A stretch of DNA of 64,000 nt from Dethiosulfovibrio salsuginis (lineage in GTDB: Bacteria; Synergistota; Synergistia; Synergistales; Dethiosulfovibrionaceae). Under the pieces are notes generated by a model. The model had not been told where the DNA came from. It did no database searches and worked only from the letters and a program-made list of their open reading frames with translations. The stretch lies in assembly GCF_900177735.1 (NCBI RefSeq), contig NZ_FXBB01000009.1, positions 1 to 64,000 on the forward strand. The letters are read 5' to 3'. Position 1 is the stretch's first letter. Every line of letters begins with the position of its first letter. Shown here one piece after another: positions 47,487 to 56,787 of this stretch. The position numbers and the translations under genes are program-made.

Positions 47487-48452
47487 ATGAAGACAGATAT
47501 AGTAGCCATCCTCCGCAAAGGGGGAGACAACTTTGTGTCAGGTCAGACCATATGCGACCAGCTTCAGGTCAGTAGAACCGCCGTATGGAAACACATAAAC
47601 CAGCTGAAAGACGACGGATACATAATAGAGTCGATCCCTAAAAAAGGTTATCGGATAACCGTCTATCCCGACAGGATAACCGAGTACGAGATATCCCCCT
47701 GGCTTAACACCGTGGAGCTCGGCCGTAACCTGGTCCACCGTCACACCGTGGACTCCACCAACATCTTGGCGAAAGGGTTAGCCAGAGAGGGCTGTCCCGA
47801 TGGGACGGTGGTAACCGCAGAACATCAGACCTCCGGAAGAGGTCGAAGCGGAAGGCGTTGGACCTCGATTCAGGAGGGCGCCGTCCAGATGTCCATAGTT
47901 CTCAGGCCCCATGTCTCTCCCGCAAAGGCTCCCTCTATAACCCAGATAGGAGCCGCCTCGATCGCCTTGGCACTGGAATCTCTGGGGGTATCTCCGAGGA
48001 TAAAGTGGCCCAACGACGTTCTGATATCGGGGAAAAAGGTCTGCGGCATCCTCACCGAGATGAGCTGCGAGCTGGATCATATTCACTTTATAGTCATGGG
48101 TATAGGCATAAACGTTAACGTCCGATCCTTCCCGGAGGAGATCTCCTCCGTCGCCACATCATTGGCCCTGGAGGGACAGGACAACCTGAACAGGGCGAGG
48201 CTCGCCGCCGATGTACTGAACCGCATGGAACCTCTATACCGATCGTTCCTCCAGGGAGACAGCGAGCCTTTTCTATCGGTGTGCAGGAGGCTTTCCTGGC
48301 TGAGGGATAAATCAATATCCTTCAGCCGTAACGGAGAGCCTCTAAGTGGAGTCGCCGGGGATATCGACGATCAAGGCAGGCTTGAGGTTATCTTTCCCGA
48401 CGGGACAAGGGACTATCTTCTGTCCGGAGAGGTCCACATAGGGAGCATTTAG
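47487..48452 (+). CDS. birA: Bifunctional biotin-[acetyl-CoA-carboxylase] ligase / biotin repressor
   Basis: A 321-residue protein. N-terminal winged helix-turn-helix (about 1-60; SRTAVWKHINQL), central ligase domain with GRGRSGRRW at 117-125 and KWPNDV, and C-terminal SH3-like domain. It attaches biotin to carrier proteins and may repress biotin genes. No other biotin gene is in the window. AAGGAGG lies upstream. It converges with the CheW-triplet gene with a four-base overlap. Confidence 0.93.
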   Translation: MKTDIVAILRKGGDNFVSGQTICDQLQVSRTAVWKHINQLKDDGYIIESIPKKGYRITVYPDRITEYEISPWLNTVELGRNLVHRHTVDSTNILAKGLAREGCPDGTVVTAEHQTSGRGRSGRRWTSIQEGAVQMSIVLRPHVSPAKAPSITQIGAASIALALESLGVSPRIKWPNDVLISGKKVCGILTEMSCELDHIHFIVMGIGINVNVRSFPEEISSVATSLALEGQDNLNRARLAADVLNRMEPLYRSFLQGDSEPFLSVCRRLSWLRDKSISFSRNGEPLSGVAGDIDDQGRLEVIFPDGTRDYLLSGEVHIGSI

Positions 48453-49888
48453 CCCACGGCGATATCCTTAGCCGAGGCAGCCTCTTCAGGGGAGAGAAGG
48501 CTTTCAGGGGAGAGGACGAGCACCATTCTCTCCCCTTCAGACTCGGTCCTCGCGACCTTGGAGACGAAGTCTCTCGCCTTGCCCAGCTCTTTCATAGAGA
48601 GAGGAGGCTCGCTTATCCTGGAAAGAGGCACCTCGGAAACACCGGTAACGTCGTCGACCATAAGGCCTAGGAGCCCCTGGGACATCTCGACAACCAGGAT
48701 CCTTCCGTCCTCAGAGGCGGGTTCATCCAACCCCATACCGAGCCTTTTTCTGAGGCTGACCGCGGGGATTACCTCTCCCCGAAGGTCCAGAACTCCCTCG
48801 ACGAAATCGGGCATACCGGGAACTTTGGAAAGGTTGCCGACCCGGTTGATCTCCCTTATCTTCTTTATGGGCAGCCCGAAGGGCTGCTCGGAGACCCTGA
48901 AGACCACGAATGTCTCGTATCCAGCGACGGATGATTCGTCCTTCCTGTCGGAGTCCTCATCGGAGGCTATGTCCCTCAATCTGTCTCTGTCCACCAGGCC
49001 GTCTTTATCTAGCACAGTGACTATCTCGTCACTGTGGTTGACTATGGCACATACCGCCTGATGGCCCGACTCTCCCCTCACAACCGCAGGAGGGTCACTG
49101 ACCTCCGATAGAGGAACCTGAAGGACCTCTCTGATGGCGTCGGCGACGAAGCCTATCTTGAAATCTCCGTAGTCCGCAACCAGTATCTTGGCCCTTTCGG
49201 GGTCCATATCTCCCGGCCGACGAAGCCGCTCCCTGAGGTTGACCACAGGCAAAATCGCCCCTCTAACCTGGAGTACTCCCTCGACGAAAGGCGGGGAGTC
49301 AGGTATAGAGACAGGCTCCTGATAACGGAGGATCTCTCTGACCTCCTCAAGCCGGAAGCCGTAGGTGTCTCCACCGAGGTCGAAAGTGACTATCCTCATA
49401 ATATCCAGAGAAGATCGATCCCGTCGATCCTCCTCTTTTCCTCTGGCGATCTGGCTGATAATCTCCCTGTCGACCGATAGAATCGACTGGGCGTTCAGGA
49501 ATATAACCAGCCTCTCGCCGTGACGGACGACCCCCCGGACGGCACTTCTGTCCAGACCGGCGTTTGAGTCCAGTTCCCTCAAGTCACCTGTATCAAGCTC
49601 GGCTACCTGGGACGCCGAATCCACCATAACCCCGGCGGTAAGGCCGTCGATGACAAGTATAAGTATCTCCGACCTGTCTTTTCTTTCCTCCGTTCCACCG
49701 AGCCTCACCGCCAGGTCCACCACAGGGATAACGTCTCCTCGGAGGTTTATTATGCCTCTGACGTGCTTCGACGCCATAGGAAGAGGAGTTATCTCCGGTC
49801 TGGAGATAATCTCCTTTACGTTCTCCAGAGGCAGGGCAAAGTGTTTCTCGTCCAGGACAAACTCTACACAGCTCTTCTTCGCAGTCAT
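48449..49888 (-). CDS. Triple-CheW-domain scaffold protein
   Basis: A 479-residue protein made of three consecutive CheW domains (about 5-145, 165-305 and 320-470). Each carries the signature RG-(I/V/A)-L-RG-(D/E/A)-(V/I)-(I/L)-P-V, seen as HVRGIINLRGDVIPVVDL, VEGVLQVRGAILPVVNL and VEGVLDLRGEVIPAVSL. No kinase or other domain is present. Such proteins could bridge receptors and CheA at several points of an array. AAGGGGGG lies before the ATG. It is monocistronic and far from the main che operon. Confidence 0.9.
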   Translation of the reverse strand: MTAKKSCVEFVLDEKHFALPLENVKEIISRPEITPLPMASKHVRGIINLRGDVIPVVDLAVRLGGTEERKDRSEILILVIDGLTAGVMVDSASQVAELDTGDLRELDSNAGLDRSAVRGVVRHGERLVIFLNAQSILSVDREIISQIARGKEEDRRDRSSLDIMRIVTFDLGGDTYGFRLEEVREILRYQEPVSIPDSPPFVEGVLQVRGAILPVVNLRERLRRPGDMDPERAKILVADYGDFKIGFVADAIREVLQVPLSEVSDPPAVVRGESGHQAVCAIVNHSDEIVTVLDKDGLVDRDRLRDIASDEDSDRKDESSVAGYETFVVFRVSEQPFGLPIKKIREINRVGNLSKVPGMPDFVEGVLDLRGEVIPAVSLRKRLGMGLDEPASEDGRILVVEMSQGLLGLMVDDVTGVSEVPLSRISEPPLSMKELGKARDFVSKVARTESEGERMVLVLSPESLLSPEEAASAKDIAVG

Positions 49889-50063
49889 GTTCGGCCCCCC
49901 TTTTCAAAATCACTACTGATCCACTATACACATTTTACGCCTTTTTTGCCACACGCCACCTCTCTGAAGCGATCGACATAGGCATATCTACCTACTTTAC
50001 TCACCAATCTTTTTCTGATATGGTGATTTAGCTGATTATGGAGAAATAGCCGGAAAAGAGCTG

Positions 50064-52283
50064 TTGCCGTTGAAGTTAAGACACCAGACCAGATCGTTGA
50101 TTTTCACCTCCACCGCTGGGCTCATATTGGTGGCGGTGCTTCTGATAGCCAGTATCCACTCCTCGAGGTTCAGGTCTCTGGAGAAACGGATAACCCAGGA
50201 GGCCTTTGAGTGTTCTATATCCTCCGCCAGAAACGCCAGAGAGGCCCAGGCCAGGATCAACTCCGACTGGGCTTGGTGGGATGCGTCCTATCGCTTCGTA
50301 ACCGAAGGCGACAGCAACTACCTGAAAGAGCACGTCCCTCCAGAGCTGCTCTGGGAAAATCGACTCTACTTCGCCGCCATAGTCGACAGAGATCTGTCCA
50401 TTAAATGGGGTGCGACTTTAGGCCATAAATACCCCGAGATAGGCCCTTTGACGGAAGAACAGGTACAGGTCGTCATGGATATAGTCCGAATGAACCCCAT
50501 CCCAAAAGGCCAGGTTCTGTCGGGCTACACCGTTTTATCCGGCGATATAACCGTCGCCATAACCGTCGGAGAGATCCTCAAAAACGATAAATCCGGCCCC
50601 TCGGGAGGGTGGTTTCTGCTGGCTTCCAGGCCAGGACACAGCTGGTTTGGGCCGTCAGGACACATAAGGATAACCTCTGGCTCTACAGGGCACGCACCTC
50701 AGCCTCTGACCATCTTCGGCGGGAAAACGATAGTGAGCCGACAGTTGCCTGGTTTTAAGTCTTTAGAACCGGCTATCCTGACGGTAATAAGGCCTGCGGC
50801 GATGATAGAGGCAGGTAATAAGCTTATCCAGATGAGCATCTTCGCCCTCATTCTCTCCGGCGCTATCATAGGTATAGCGACCTACTCGTGGATAACAAGG
50901 AAGTTTATAAATCGAATCGAATTCCTTAAGAGGCAGATAAACATAGAGGATCCAAGCCCCTTAAGGGACTCGGGAGACGACGAGATAGGAGACCTGTGCC
51001 TCGCCTTCAACGATCTCCTCAATATGTTAAAGCGACAGGGAGAGATCCACAGGCTCGAATCCCTCCAAGACCCTCTCACAGGGCTGGCAAACCGAAGGCT
51101 TCTCGACGAAAAGCTCCACCAGGCTATAGCCTACGGGAAAGGCTCCATCGCCCTCATAATGGTGGACCTAGACGGATTCAAAGGGGTCAACGACTCTCTT
51201 GGCCACTCCGTAGGGGACGAGTTGCTGAGACAGGTGGGAGATAGGTTTAACTCCCTCGTAGGAGACAAAGACACCATCGCCAGAATAGGGGGAGACGAGT
51301 TTGCCGTCCTCGCGGAGAAAATAGGGGATGAGGAGAACGCCTTAACCCTGTGCAGGAGGATAAGGGGGATACTGCTCCAGCCTTTCAGCATAGACAACTC
51401 GTCCCTACAGATATCCGCCAGTCTGGGAGTCGCCCTTTATCCAAAGGACGGGGAGGACAGAATGTCCCTTTTCGACGCTGCGGACTCGGCTATGTACCGT
51501 GCCAAAAGGACCGGGGCTGGCCTAGTGCCCTACGATCCATCACTAGACGGCATCGCCCCCGAAACCATAAGGATAGACGAGAGCATCAAAGAGTCCATTG
51601 AGAAAGGACTCATAGAACCTATTTACGAAAAGGAGTTCTACCTTGACGACCAAATGACCGTAAGGTCCTACGTCATACGGCCTTACTGCTCCCAAATCCC
51701 CTTTTCCGATCTGAAGCAAAGGTCCAGGATAAACGGCACGGCAGCGGCTATAGACCTGATGACACTGAGAAAGGCCCTGAGGGAGAGAAAGGACGATCTT
51801 CTAGGACTGGATATGTCGGTGTGGCACCTCTGGAACGAGGGTCTCCCCCTCGCCCTTTCAGGTATGCTGAGAGACGAGGGCTTCGATCCATCCAGGCTAG
51901 AGCTGTCCTTCGATATAGGTTGCATGGAGAGCCATAGAGACCGATGTCTGATGATGATGAATAGGCTATCGTCCTGCGGGGTCTCCCTATCGATCAGGGA
52001 GTTTGGCCAACATTACGTCCCTATCAGCGACATAAAAGAACTCAAGCTCAAATCGATAAAAATACCCGCCAGACTGATCGGTGTTGCCGGGCAGGACCAA
52101 CCGATGGACCACCTTGTTCAGACCATGGTTACCTTAGCGACAAAATTGAACTTAGAGGCCATCGTGACCGATCTTGAACCCTACGAGGATATCGATAGGA
52201 TCAGGGAGATGGGCTTTACCGCAGCCCATATGGCGGACAGGACGCTTGACAGGGCCTTTGCCGGTGATATAGTGAACAGGTAA
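50064..52283 (+). CDS. CHASE4-like/HAMP/GGDEF protein with degenerate EAL
   Basis: A 739-residue membrane protein. TM1 near 12-32, a CHASE4-like sensor (about 45-255; DWAWWDASYRFV), TM2 near 262-285, HAMP (to about 335), GGDEF (about 345-500) with an intact ARIGGDEF but no I-site arginine, and an EAL-like domain (about 515-739). The EAL domain has lost its key residues: VIRP instead of EAL, SIREFGQHY instead of DDFGTGY, KIP instead of KID, VTDLE instead of AEGVE. It should thus be a cyclase with a regulatory EAL. TTG start; TTG 50070 is an alternative. It ends 29 bases before the EncFtn gene. Confidence 0.88.
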   Translation: MPLKLRHQTRSLIFTSTAGLILVAVLLIASIHSSRFRSLEKRITQEAFECSISSARNAREAQARINSDWAWWDASYRFVTEGDSNYLKEHVPPELLWENRLYFAAIVDRDLSIKWGATLGHKYPEIGPLTEEQVQVVMDIVRMNPIPKGQVLSGYTVLSGDITVAITVGEILKNDKSGPSGGWFLLASRPGHSWFGPSGHIRITSGSTGHAPQPLTIFGGKTIVSRQLPGFKSLEPAILTVIRPAAMIEAGNKLIQMSIFALILSGAIIGIATYSWITRKFINRIEFLKRQINIEDPSPLRDSGDDEIGDLCLAFNDLLNMLKRQGEIHRLESLQDPLTGLANRRLLDEKLHQAIAYGKGSIALIMVDLDGFKGVNDSLGHSVGDELLRQVGDRFNSLVGDKDTIARIGGDEFAVLAEKIGDEENALTLCRRIRGILLQPFSIDNSSLQISASLGVALYPKDGEDRMSLFDAADSAMYRAKRTGAGLVPYDPSLDGIAPETIRIDESIKESIEKGLIEPIYEKEFYLDDQMTVRSYVIRPYCSQIPFSDLKQRSRINGTAAAIDLMTLRKALRERKDDLLGLDMSVWHLWNEGLPLALSGMLRDEGFDPSRLELSFDIGCMESHRDRCLMMMNRLSSCGVSLSIREFGQHYVPISDIKELKLKSIKIPARLIGVAGQDQPMDHLVQTMVTLATKLNLEAIVTDLEPYEDIDRIREMGFTAAHMADRTLDRAFAGDIVNR

Positions 52284-52312
52284 GGACAAAAAACACAAGA
52301 GGAGGCGGAATT

Positions 52313-52660
52313 ATGGCAGGATATTCTGAACCCTACGATGCGCTGGACGAGAAGACCAGGGATATTTCCCGGGCCATCACCAGTCTGAAGGAGGAACTGG
52401 AAGCAGTGGACTACTACAACCAGAGAGTTGCCACGTCCACCGACCCTCAGCTTAAATCCATCATGGCCCACAACAGGGACGAGGAAATCGAGCACGCCTG
52501 TATGACCATCGAGTGGCTTCGTCGCAACATGGACAAGTGGGATAAAGAGCTAAAGGACTACCTCTTCACCGAAGGCGACATAACCGCGCTGGAAGAGGGA
52601 AGTGGCGGCGAGGGAGCTAGCTCTACATCCTCAAGCCTGGGAATTGGCAAGCTCCGCTGA
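52313..52660 (+). CDS. Encapsulated ferritin-like protein (EncFtn)
   Basis: A 115-residue four-helix-forming ferroxidase cargo. The family's metal ligands are in place: Glu28 in KEELEAVDYY, Glu58 and His61 in DEEIEHAC (ExxH). The C-terminal encapsulation peptide SSLGIGKLR follows a Ser/Gly-rich linker (about 96-106). It oxidises Fe2+ and feeds the mineral into the shell made by the next gene, 19 bases downstream. AGAGGAGG lies before the ATG. Known EncFtn proteins form annular decamers. Confidence 0.93.
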   Translation: MAGYSEPYDALDEKTRDISRAITSLKEELEAVDYYNQRVATSTDPQLKSIMAHNRDEEIEHACMTIEWLRRNMDKWDKELKDYLFTEGDITALEEGSGGEGASSTSSSLGIGKLR

Positions 52661-52679
52661 TATAGAGGGAGGGTAAAAG

Positions 52680-53474
52680 ATGGATCTTCTAAAACGCTCT
52701 TTAGCACCTATAACCCAGGAAGCATGGGATGAAATAGACGGCCAGGCGATAAACGTCCTCAAGGGCAGCCTGTCCGCCCGCAAGGTAGTCGACGTAAAAG
52801 GCCCCTACGGATGGGATTTCCACGGTTGGCCTATGGGAAGGCTGTCGGTCTCCGACTCCCCCTTCGTCGAGGGAACGGAACACGGAATCCGCAAGATCCA
52901 GCCCCTCGTGGAGGTAAGGGTTCCCTTCTCCATCGACCGCTGGGACTTAGACGACATAAGCAGAGGCAGTAAGACCACCGATCTCTCCGCCCTGGAGGAC
53001 GCCGCCAGAAAGCTGGCTCTCTTCGAAGAAAAGGCCGTATACACCGGAATGGACTCGGGCTGCATCACTGGAATAGCTGGAGCAGCGGAGGGAGAGTCGA
53101 TCCCAATTCCCGGGGACGATGAGGGACTGGTACAGGCCATAGCCCAGGCGGCGATGGTCCTCAAGGACCGCTCCGTAGAGGGTCCCTACTGTCTCGTCTG
53201 CCAAAAAGACCTCTGGAAGAGGATAATGACCGTCTCCAAAGGTTACCCCCTCAAGAAGAGGTTAGAGGCTCTGGCGGAGCAGATAGTCCTATCTCCCATG
53301 GTAGACCGCTCCTTCCTCATATCCACCAGAGGAGGAGACCTGGAGCTGGTACTGGGACAGGACATCTCCATCGGTTACTCCGGCACCTCCCAGGGAAAGG
53401 TCGACCTTTTCCTGACCGAATCATTCACCTTTTCGGTGCCTGGACCGGAGGCAATCGTAACCCTGGACCTGTAA
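52680..53474 (+). CDS. Encapsulin shell protein (family 1)
   Basis: A 264-residue HK97-fold protein that self-assembles into the nanocompartment. The conserved start LLKRSLAPIT, the VDVKGPYGWDFH motif and the C-terminal ILGQD-like LVLGQDISIGY and FLTESFTF are the same as in characterised shells. Length is typical. It follows the EncFtn gene by 19 bases and is followed by a strong terminator, so the two form a cargo-shell cassette for iron storage or oxidative-stress protection. Confidence 0.95.
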   Translation: MDLLKRSLAPITQEAWDEIDGQAINVLKGSLSARKVVDVKGPYGWDFHGWPMGRLSVSDSPFVEGTEHGIRKIQPLVEVRVPFSIDRWDLDDISRGSKTTDLSALEDAARKLALFEEKAVYTGMDSGCITGIAGAAEGESIPIPGDDEGLVQAIAQAAMVLKDRSVEGPYCLVCQKDLWKRIMTVSKGYPLKKRLEALAEQIVLSPMVDRSFLISTRGGDLELVLGQDISIGYSGTSQGKVDLFLTESFTFSVPGPEAIVTLDL

Positions 53475-53492
53475 TATCCCAAGCACCTTAAG

Positions 53493-53529
53493 CAGGGAGG
53501 AAGCGAATTCGCTTCCTCCCTGTTCTTTT
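53493..53529 (+). terminator. Terminator of the encapsulin operon
   Basis: A perfect palindrome centred on GAATTC, with 13-15 paired bases per arm (CAGGGAGGAAGCG/CGCTTCCTCCCTG), followed by TTCTTTT. Confidence 0.8.
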
Positions 53530-53550
53530 CGGAAAGGAAGTAGATCTAAG

Positions 53551-55167
53551 TTGAGCATGACGATACAGGAGATCCTAGACCTACCCTCTATGAAGGGCCT
53601 AAAGATAATAGCCGGGGGAAGCTGCATTAACTCCAGACAGGTCAGAAGCGTCACCGTTCTGGACGCTCCCGACGCTTACTCTTGGGTGAGGGAAGGTGAT
53701 CTCATAGTGAGCTCTGGATATATCTTCAGAGACTCTCCAGAGCTGTTGATCGACCTCATAGAGAAATTGGCTGAGATCCGGTCGGCGGGGTTGGGGATAA
53801 AGACCGACCGATACATAAAGGAAGTCTCTCCCAGAGTATTGGACCTGGCCGACGAATTAGGCCTACCTCTGATCCACGTTCCCAACCACTTCGCCTTCGC
53901 CGATATAATCCATCCGGTCCTGTCGGAGATAGTCAACCGACAGGCCAGACTCCTTAGATATTCGGAGACCGTCCGTCATTCCTTTTTCGATCTGTCGGTG
54001 AACGGAGCGGACCTCCAGGCCATACTTGAGAACCTGGAGAACTTCACCCACAAACCTTTCGGTTTCGTAGACACTCTGACAGGAGAGAGGTATTTTTTCG
54101 GTGACTCGAAAAAACTCAAAGCCAGCTTTGAATCCCAATCCCTTCGAGATGCCTTAAAGGCGGGAATATCCGATACCATATCCCTAAACGGGAAAATTTT
54201 CGGCTATCTGACTTTTGACTGCTCCGCCGATGAACTGGAGGAGAAAAACTGCGAAATCCCCATAACCCAGGCAAAAGGCGCCATACTCCTCTATATGCAA
54301 AGACGGATAGCGGAGATACAGGCGGAAAGCAGATACCGTAACGAGTTCGTCCAGGACATCCTTATCCACAACCTTCGGTTTGAGGGAGAGGTCTGGAACA
54401 GGGCAAAAATGTTCGGCTGGAACCTACAGGGCTCCCACTGTGTCGCCGTAATGGACATAGATAACTACAAACACCAGTTCGAGAAAAAAAGCGGAGAGTC
54501 CGATTTTCTCCCGGTTCTCGAGGGGACTAAAAAGCGGATATACAGCATATGCAAGACCTACATGGAAGGTTTTTTCGAGTCCATTCCCTACACGGAGATG
54601 AGCGACTCCATCTCCTTTATTATCCCCGTTTCAGACGGACTCCCCACGCTAAAGGAAAGGCTACAGCCTATGCTGAAGGAAATACAGAGATCCATCAAAG
54701 AGGACACCCACTTCTCAATAACCATAGGCATAGGCGGACAGAAAGAAAGCGTGTTCGAATGCCACGAAAGTTACGACGAAGCCAGAAAGGCCCTGGAGAC
54801 GGTGAGAGCCGCCGCAGGGGGAAATCGGGTTGTATTCTGGAAAGACCTAGGTGCCTATAAGCTACTGGGCTCTCTATACGACACCGAGGCTGGGCACTCT
54901 TTTTATCGAGAGTACATAGGCCCTTTGATAGACCACGACAAGAGGAGAAAGTCGGAGCTCTTGAGAACCCTTAAGGCCATGGTCAGGAACAACTGGCAGA
55001 TGAAAGCCGCCGCTCAAGACCTATCGGTCCATTACAGCACCCTAAAGTATCGCTACGCAAAAATATGCGACATACTGGAATTCGATCCAGAGGACAGCGA
55101 ACAGAGGCTGAACTTGGCTCTGTCCTTAAAACTATACCTGATGAACCAAGACCTTGAGGAATATTGA
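53551..55167 (+). CDS. PucR-family transcriptional regulator
   Basis: A 538-residue regulator. N-terminal PucR domain (about 1-125, with DAYSWVREGDLIVSSGY), a central GGDEF-like/CdaR domain (about 290-430) and a C-terminal helix-turn-helix of the HTH_30 type (about 465-520; NWQMKAAAQDLSVHYSTLKYR). The family activates genes for purine, amino-acid or other nitrogen compound use, often neighbours. TTG 53551 is used; ATG 53557 is possible. It precedes the membrane-protein/M20 operon on the same strand and probably controls it. Confidence 0.88.
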   Translation: MSMTIQEILDLPSMKGLKIIAGGSCINSRQVRSVTVLDAPDAYSWVREGDLIVSSGYIFRDSPELLIDLIEKLAEIRSAGLGIKTDRYIKEVSPRVLDLADELGLPLIHVPNHFAFADIIHPVLSEIVNRQARLLRYSETVRHSFFDLSVNGADLQAILENLENFTHKPFGFVDTLTGERYFFGDSKKLKASFESQSLRDALKAGISDTISLNGKIFGYLTFDCSADELEEKNCEIPITQAKGAILLYMQRRIAEIQAESRYRNEFVQDILIHNLRFEGEVWNRAKMFGWNLQGSHCVAVMDIDNYKHQFEKKSGESDFLPVLEGTKKRIYSICKTYMEGFFESIPYTEMSDSISFIIPVSDGLPTLKERLQPMLKEIQRSIKEDTHFSITIGIGGQKESVFECHESYDEARKALETVRAAAGGNRVVFWKDLGAYKLLGSLYDTEAGHSFYREYIGPLIDHDKRRKSELLRTLKAMVRNNWQMKAAAQDLSVHYSTLKYRYAKICDILEFDPEDSEQRLNLALSLKLYLMNQDLEEY

Positions 55168-55200
55168 TCACAGCGGACAACACTCCCCTTGCTCTTGGGT

Positions 55201-55239
55201 GCTATTTAGCTCTTAGCGACCTAAATAGCGATGTTTTTT
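55201..55239 (+). terminator. Probable terminator of the PucR gene
   Basis: GCTATTTAG pairs with CTAAATAGC across an 11-base loop, and TTTTTT follows four bases later. Confidence 0.6.
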
Positions 55240-55340
55240 AGCCTACCGAAGACGATGATAATACCCTCCCTAAGCTCTATCATATGAGCCATCCAGGATA
55301 TTCCCGGGAACCTGGATAAACCGAGGAGGAGGGATTCATC

Positions 55341-56078
55341 GTGCCAGCGGAAGTCTTAAAAATAGCCAACAGTGGGGTGGTATGGGCAATAGCTGTGGCT
55401 ATAGTGCTAATAGCGTTGGTTCAGTCTTTATTGTATATTCGCCTGGCTTTCAGAACCGCCGACGAAATAGGATTCTCAAAGGATCTATGCGTCAAGGGGC
55501 TCAGATCGGGTGCAATCTCGGCCATAGGCCCATCCATCGCGGTCTTTATCGTCATGGTTGGAATGATGTCGGTTGTAGGGGCCCCTATTACGTGGCTAAG
55601 GCTTTCCATCATAGGGGCAGCACCGACCGAGTTGACCGCCGCGACCGTCGGTGCTCAGGCATACGGGGTTGAGTTCGGTTCAGCTTCCTACGATCTCAAT
55701 GCCCTTGCCACTTCATGGTGGACGATGACCATCAACGGGGTTGGCTGGCTGATCTTCGTCGGCCTGTTCACCCATAAGCTTGAATCTCTCAGGGAAAAAG
55801 TAGGCGGAGGGGACACAAAATGGCTAGCGATCCTATCCGGTGCCGCTTCTCTAGGGTGCTTCGGATTTCTGAACGCAGGTAACATAAAAACGGGAATAGA
55901 GCAACTCTCGGCGTCAACCCATATAGAGGGGGCAGGGGGCCCGCTATACGCCGCCATAGGTGGATTGATATCCATGATGATACTGCTCAAGGTAGCCGAC
56001 AAGGTCACGTGGCTTAAAGAATACACCCTCGGCATCGCTATGCTAATAGGCATGGCCTTCGCCGTGGTCATGGTATAG
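55341..56078 (+). CDS. DUF5058 family membrane protein
   Basis: A 245-residue inner-membrane protein with about six hydrophobic segments, resembling the DUF5058 family. It starts with GTG after a strong GAGGAGGAGG. It is 12 bases ahead of a second membrane protein and belongs to an operon ending with an M20 peptidase, under a PucR-type regulator. A transport role for a peptide or N-modified amino acid is an inference from this context. Confidence 0.7.
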   Translation: MPAEVLKIANSGVVWAIAVAIVLIALVQSLLYIRLAFRTADEIGFSKDLCVKGLRSGAISAIGPSIAVFIVMVGMMSVVGAPITWLRLSIIGAAPTELTAATVGAQAYGVEFGSASYDLNALATSWWTMTINGVGWLIFVGLFTHKLESLREKVGGGDTKWLAILSGAASLGCFGFLNAGNIKTGIEQLSASTHIEGAGGPLYAAIGGLISMMILLKVADKVTWLKEYTLGIAMLIGMAFAVVMV

Positions 56079-56090
56079 GAGGTCAACGGA

Positions 56091-56765
56091 ATGAGCGACA
56101 AGAATTTATTCGACTCCCTCTGGAGAGGACCGGCTATCAGGATAGGCCGTTTCACCGTACTTCTGACCGCCGCTTTGACCTTCCTCCCCTGCGTCTACCT
56201 TTATCTATCCCACGGAGCGTTCCCTTCCATGGCGGTAGCTATGAAAAGTTGGGCAATGATAGCCTCTATATTCGGAGCGTTCTACATCGTGGAGCCTGTC
56301 TCCTATTATCCGATCTTGGGATTGACAGGAACCTATATATCGTTCCTCACGGGAAACATAGGGAACCTAAGAGTCCCCTGTTCCGCTGTGGCCCAGGATG
56401 TAGTAGGGGTCGACCCAGGGACTCCAGAGGCGGAGATCATCTCGACCCTAGGGCTTACAGGATCGGTGGTTACCAACCTGTTTTTCGTGACTCTAGCGGC
56501 GTTAGCCGGAACGGCCCTTCTGGCGGCGTTCCCTCCTGCTATAGCCCTGGCATTTAAAAAGTACACCGTAGCGGCCATATTCGGGGCGGTTTTCGGACAG
56601 TTCGCCCTTAAGTATCCCGTTCTGGCAATACCAGGAATAGCCATACCTCTCGGACTTTACTGGAGCGGAATCGGCTTTTTCACCCAGACCTGGGTGGTCA
56701 TAGTCACCTCCATTTTCGGGACCATAGCTATAGGCAGACTCCTCTACGTGAAGAAATTCATATAG
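56091..56765 (+). CDS. Hypothetical membrane protein, 224 aa, partner of DUF5058 protein
   Basis: Not assigned to a known family. About six membrane segments; a conspicuous loop NLRVPCSAVAQDVVGVDPGT PEAEI lies between segments (near 92-116) and could be a substrate-binding re-entrant region. It is 12 bases after the DUF5058 gene and 22 before the M20 gene; the two membrane proteins are likely to form one transporter. Confidence 0.65.
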   Translation: MSDKNLFDSLWRGPAIRIGRFTVLLTAALTFLPCVYLYLSHGAFPSMAVAMKSWAMIASIFGAFYIVEPVSYYPILGLTGTYISFLTGNIGNLRVPCSAVAQDVVGVDPGTPEAEIISTLGLTGSVVTNLFFVTLAALAGTALLAAFPPAIALAFKKYTVAAIFGAVFGQFALKYPVLAIPGIAIPLGLYWSGIGFFTQTWVVIVTSIFGTIAIGRLLYVKKFI

Positions 56766-56787
56766 AGAGGGAGAAAGGGGTATCAGA

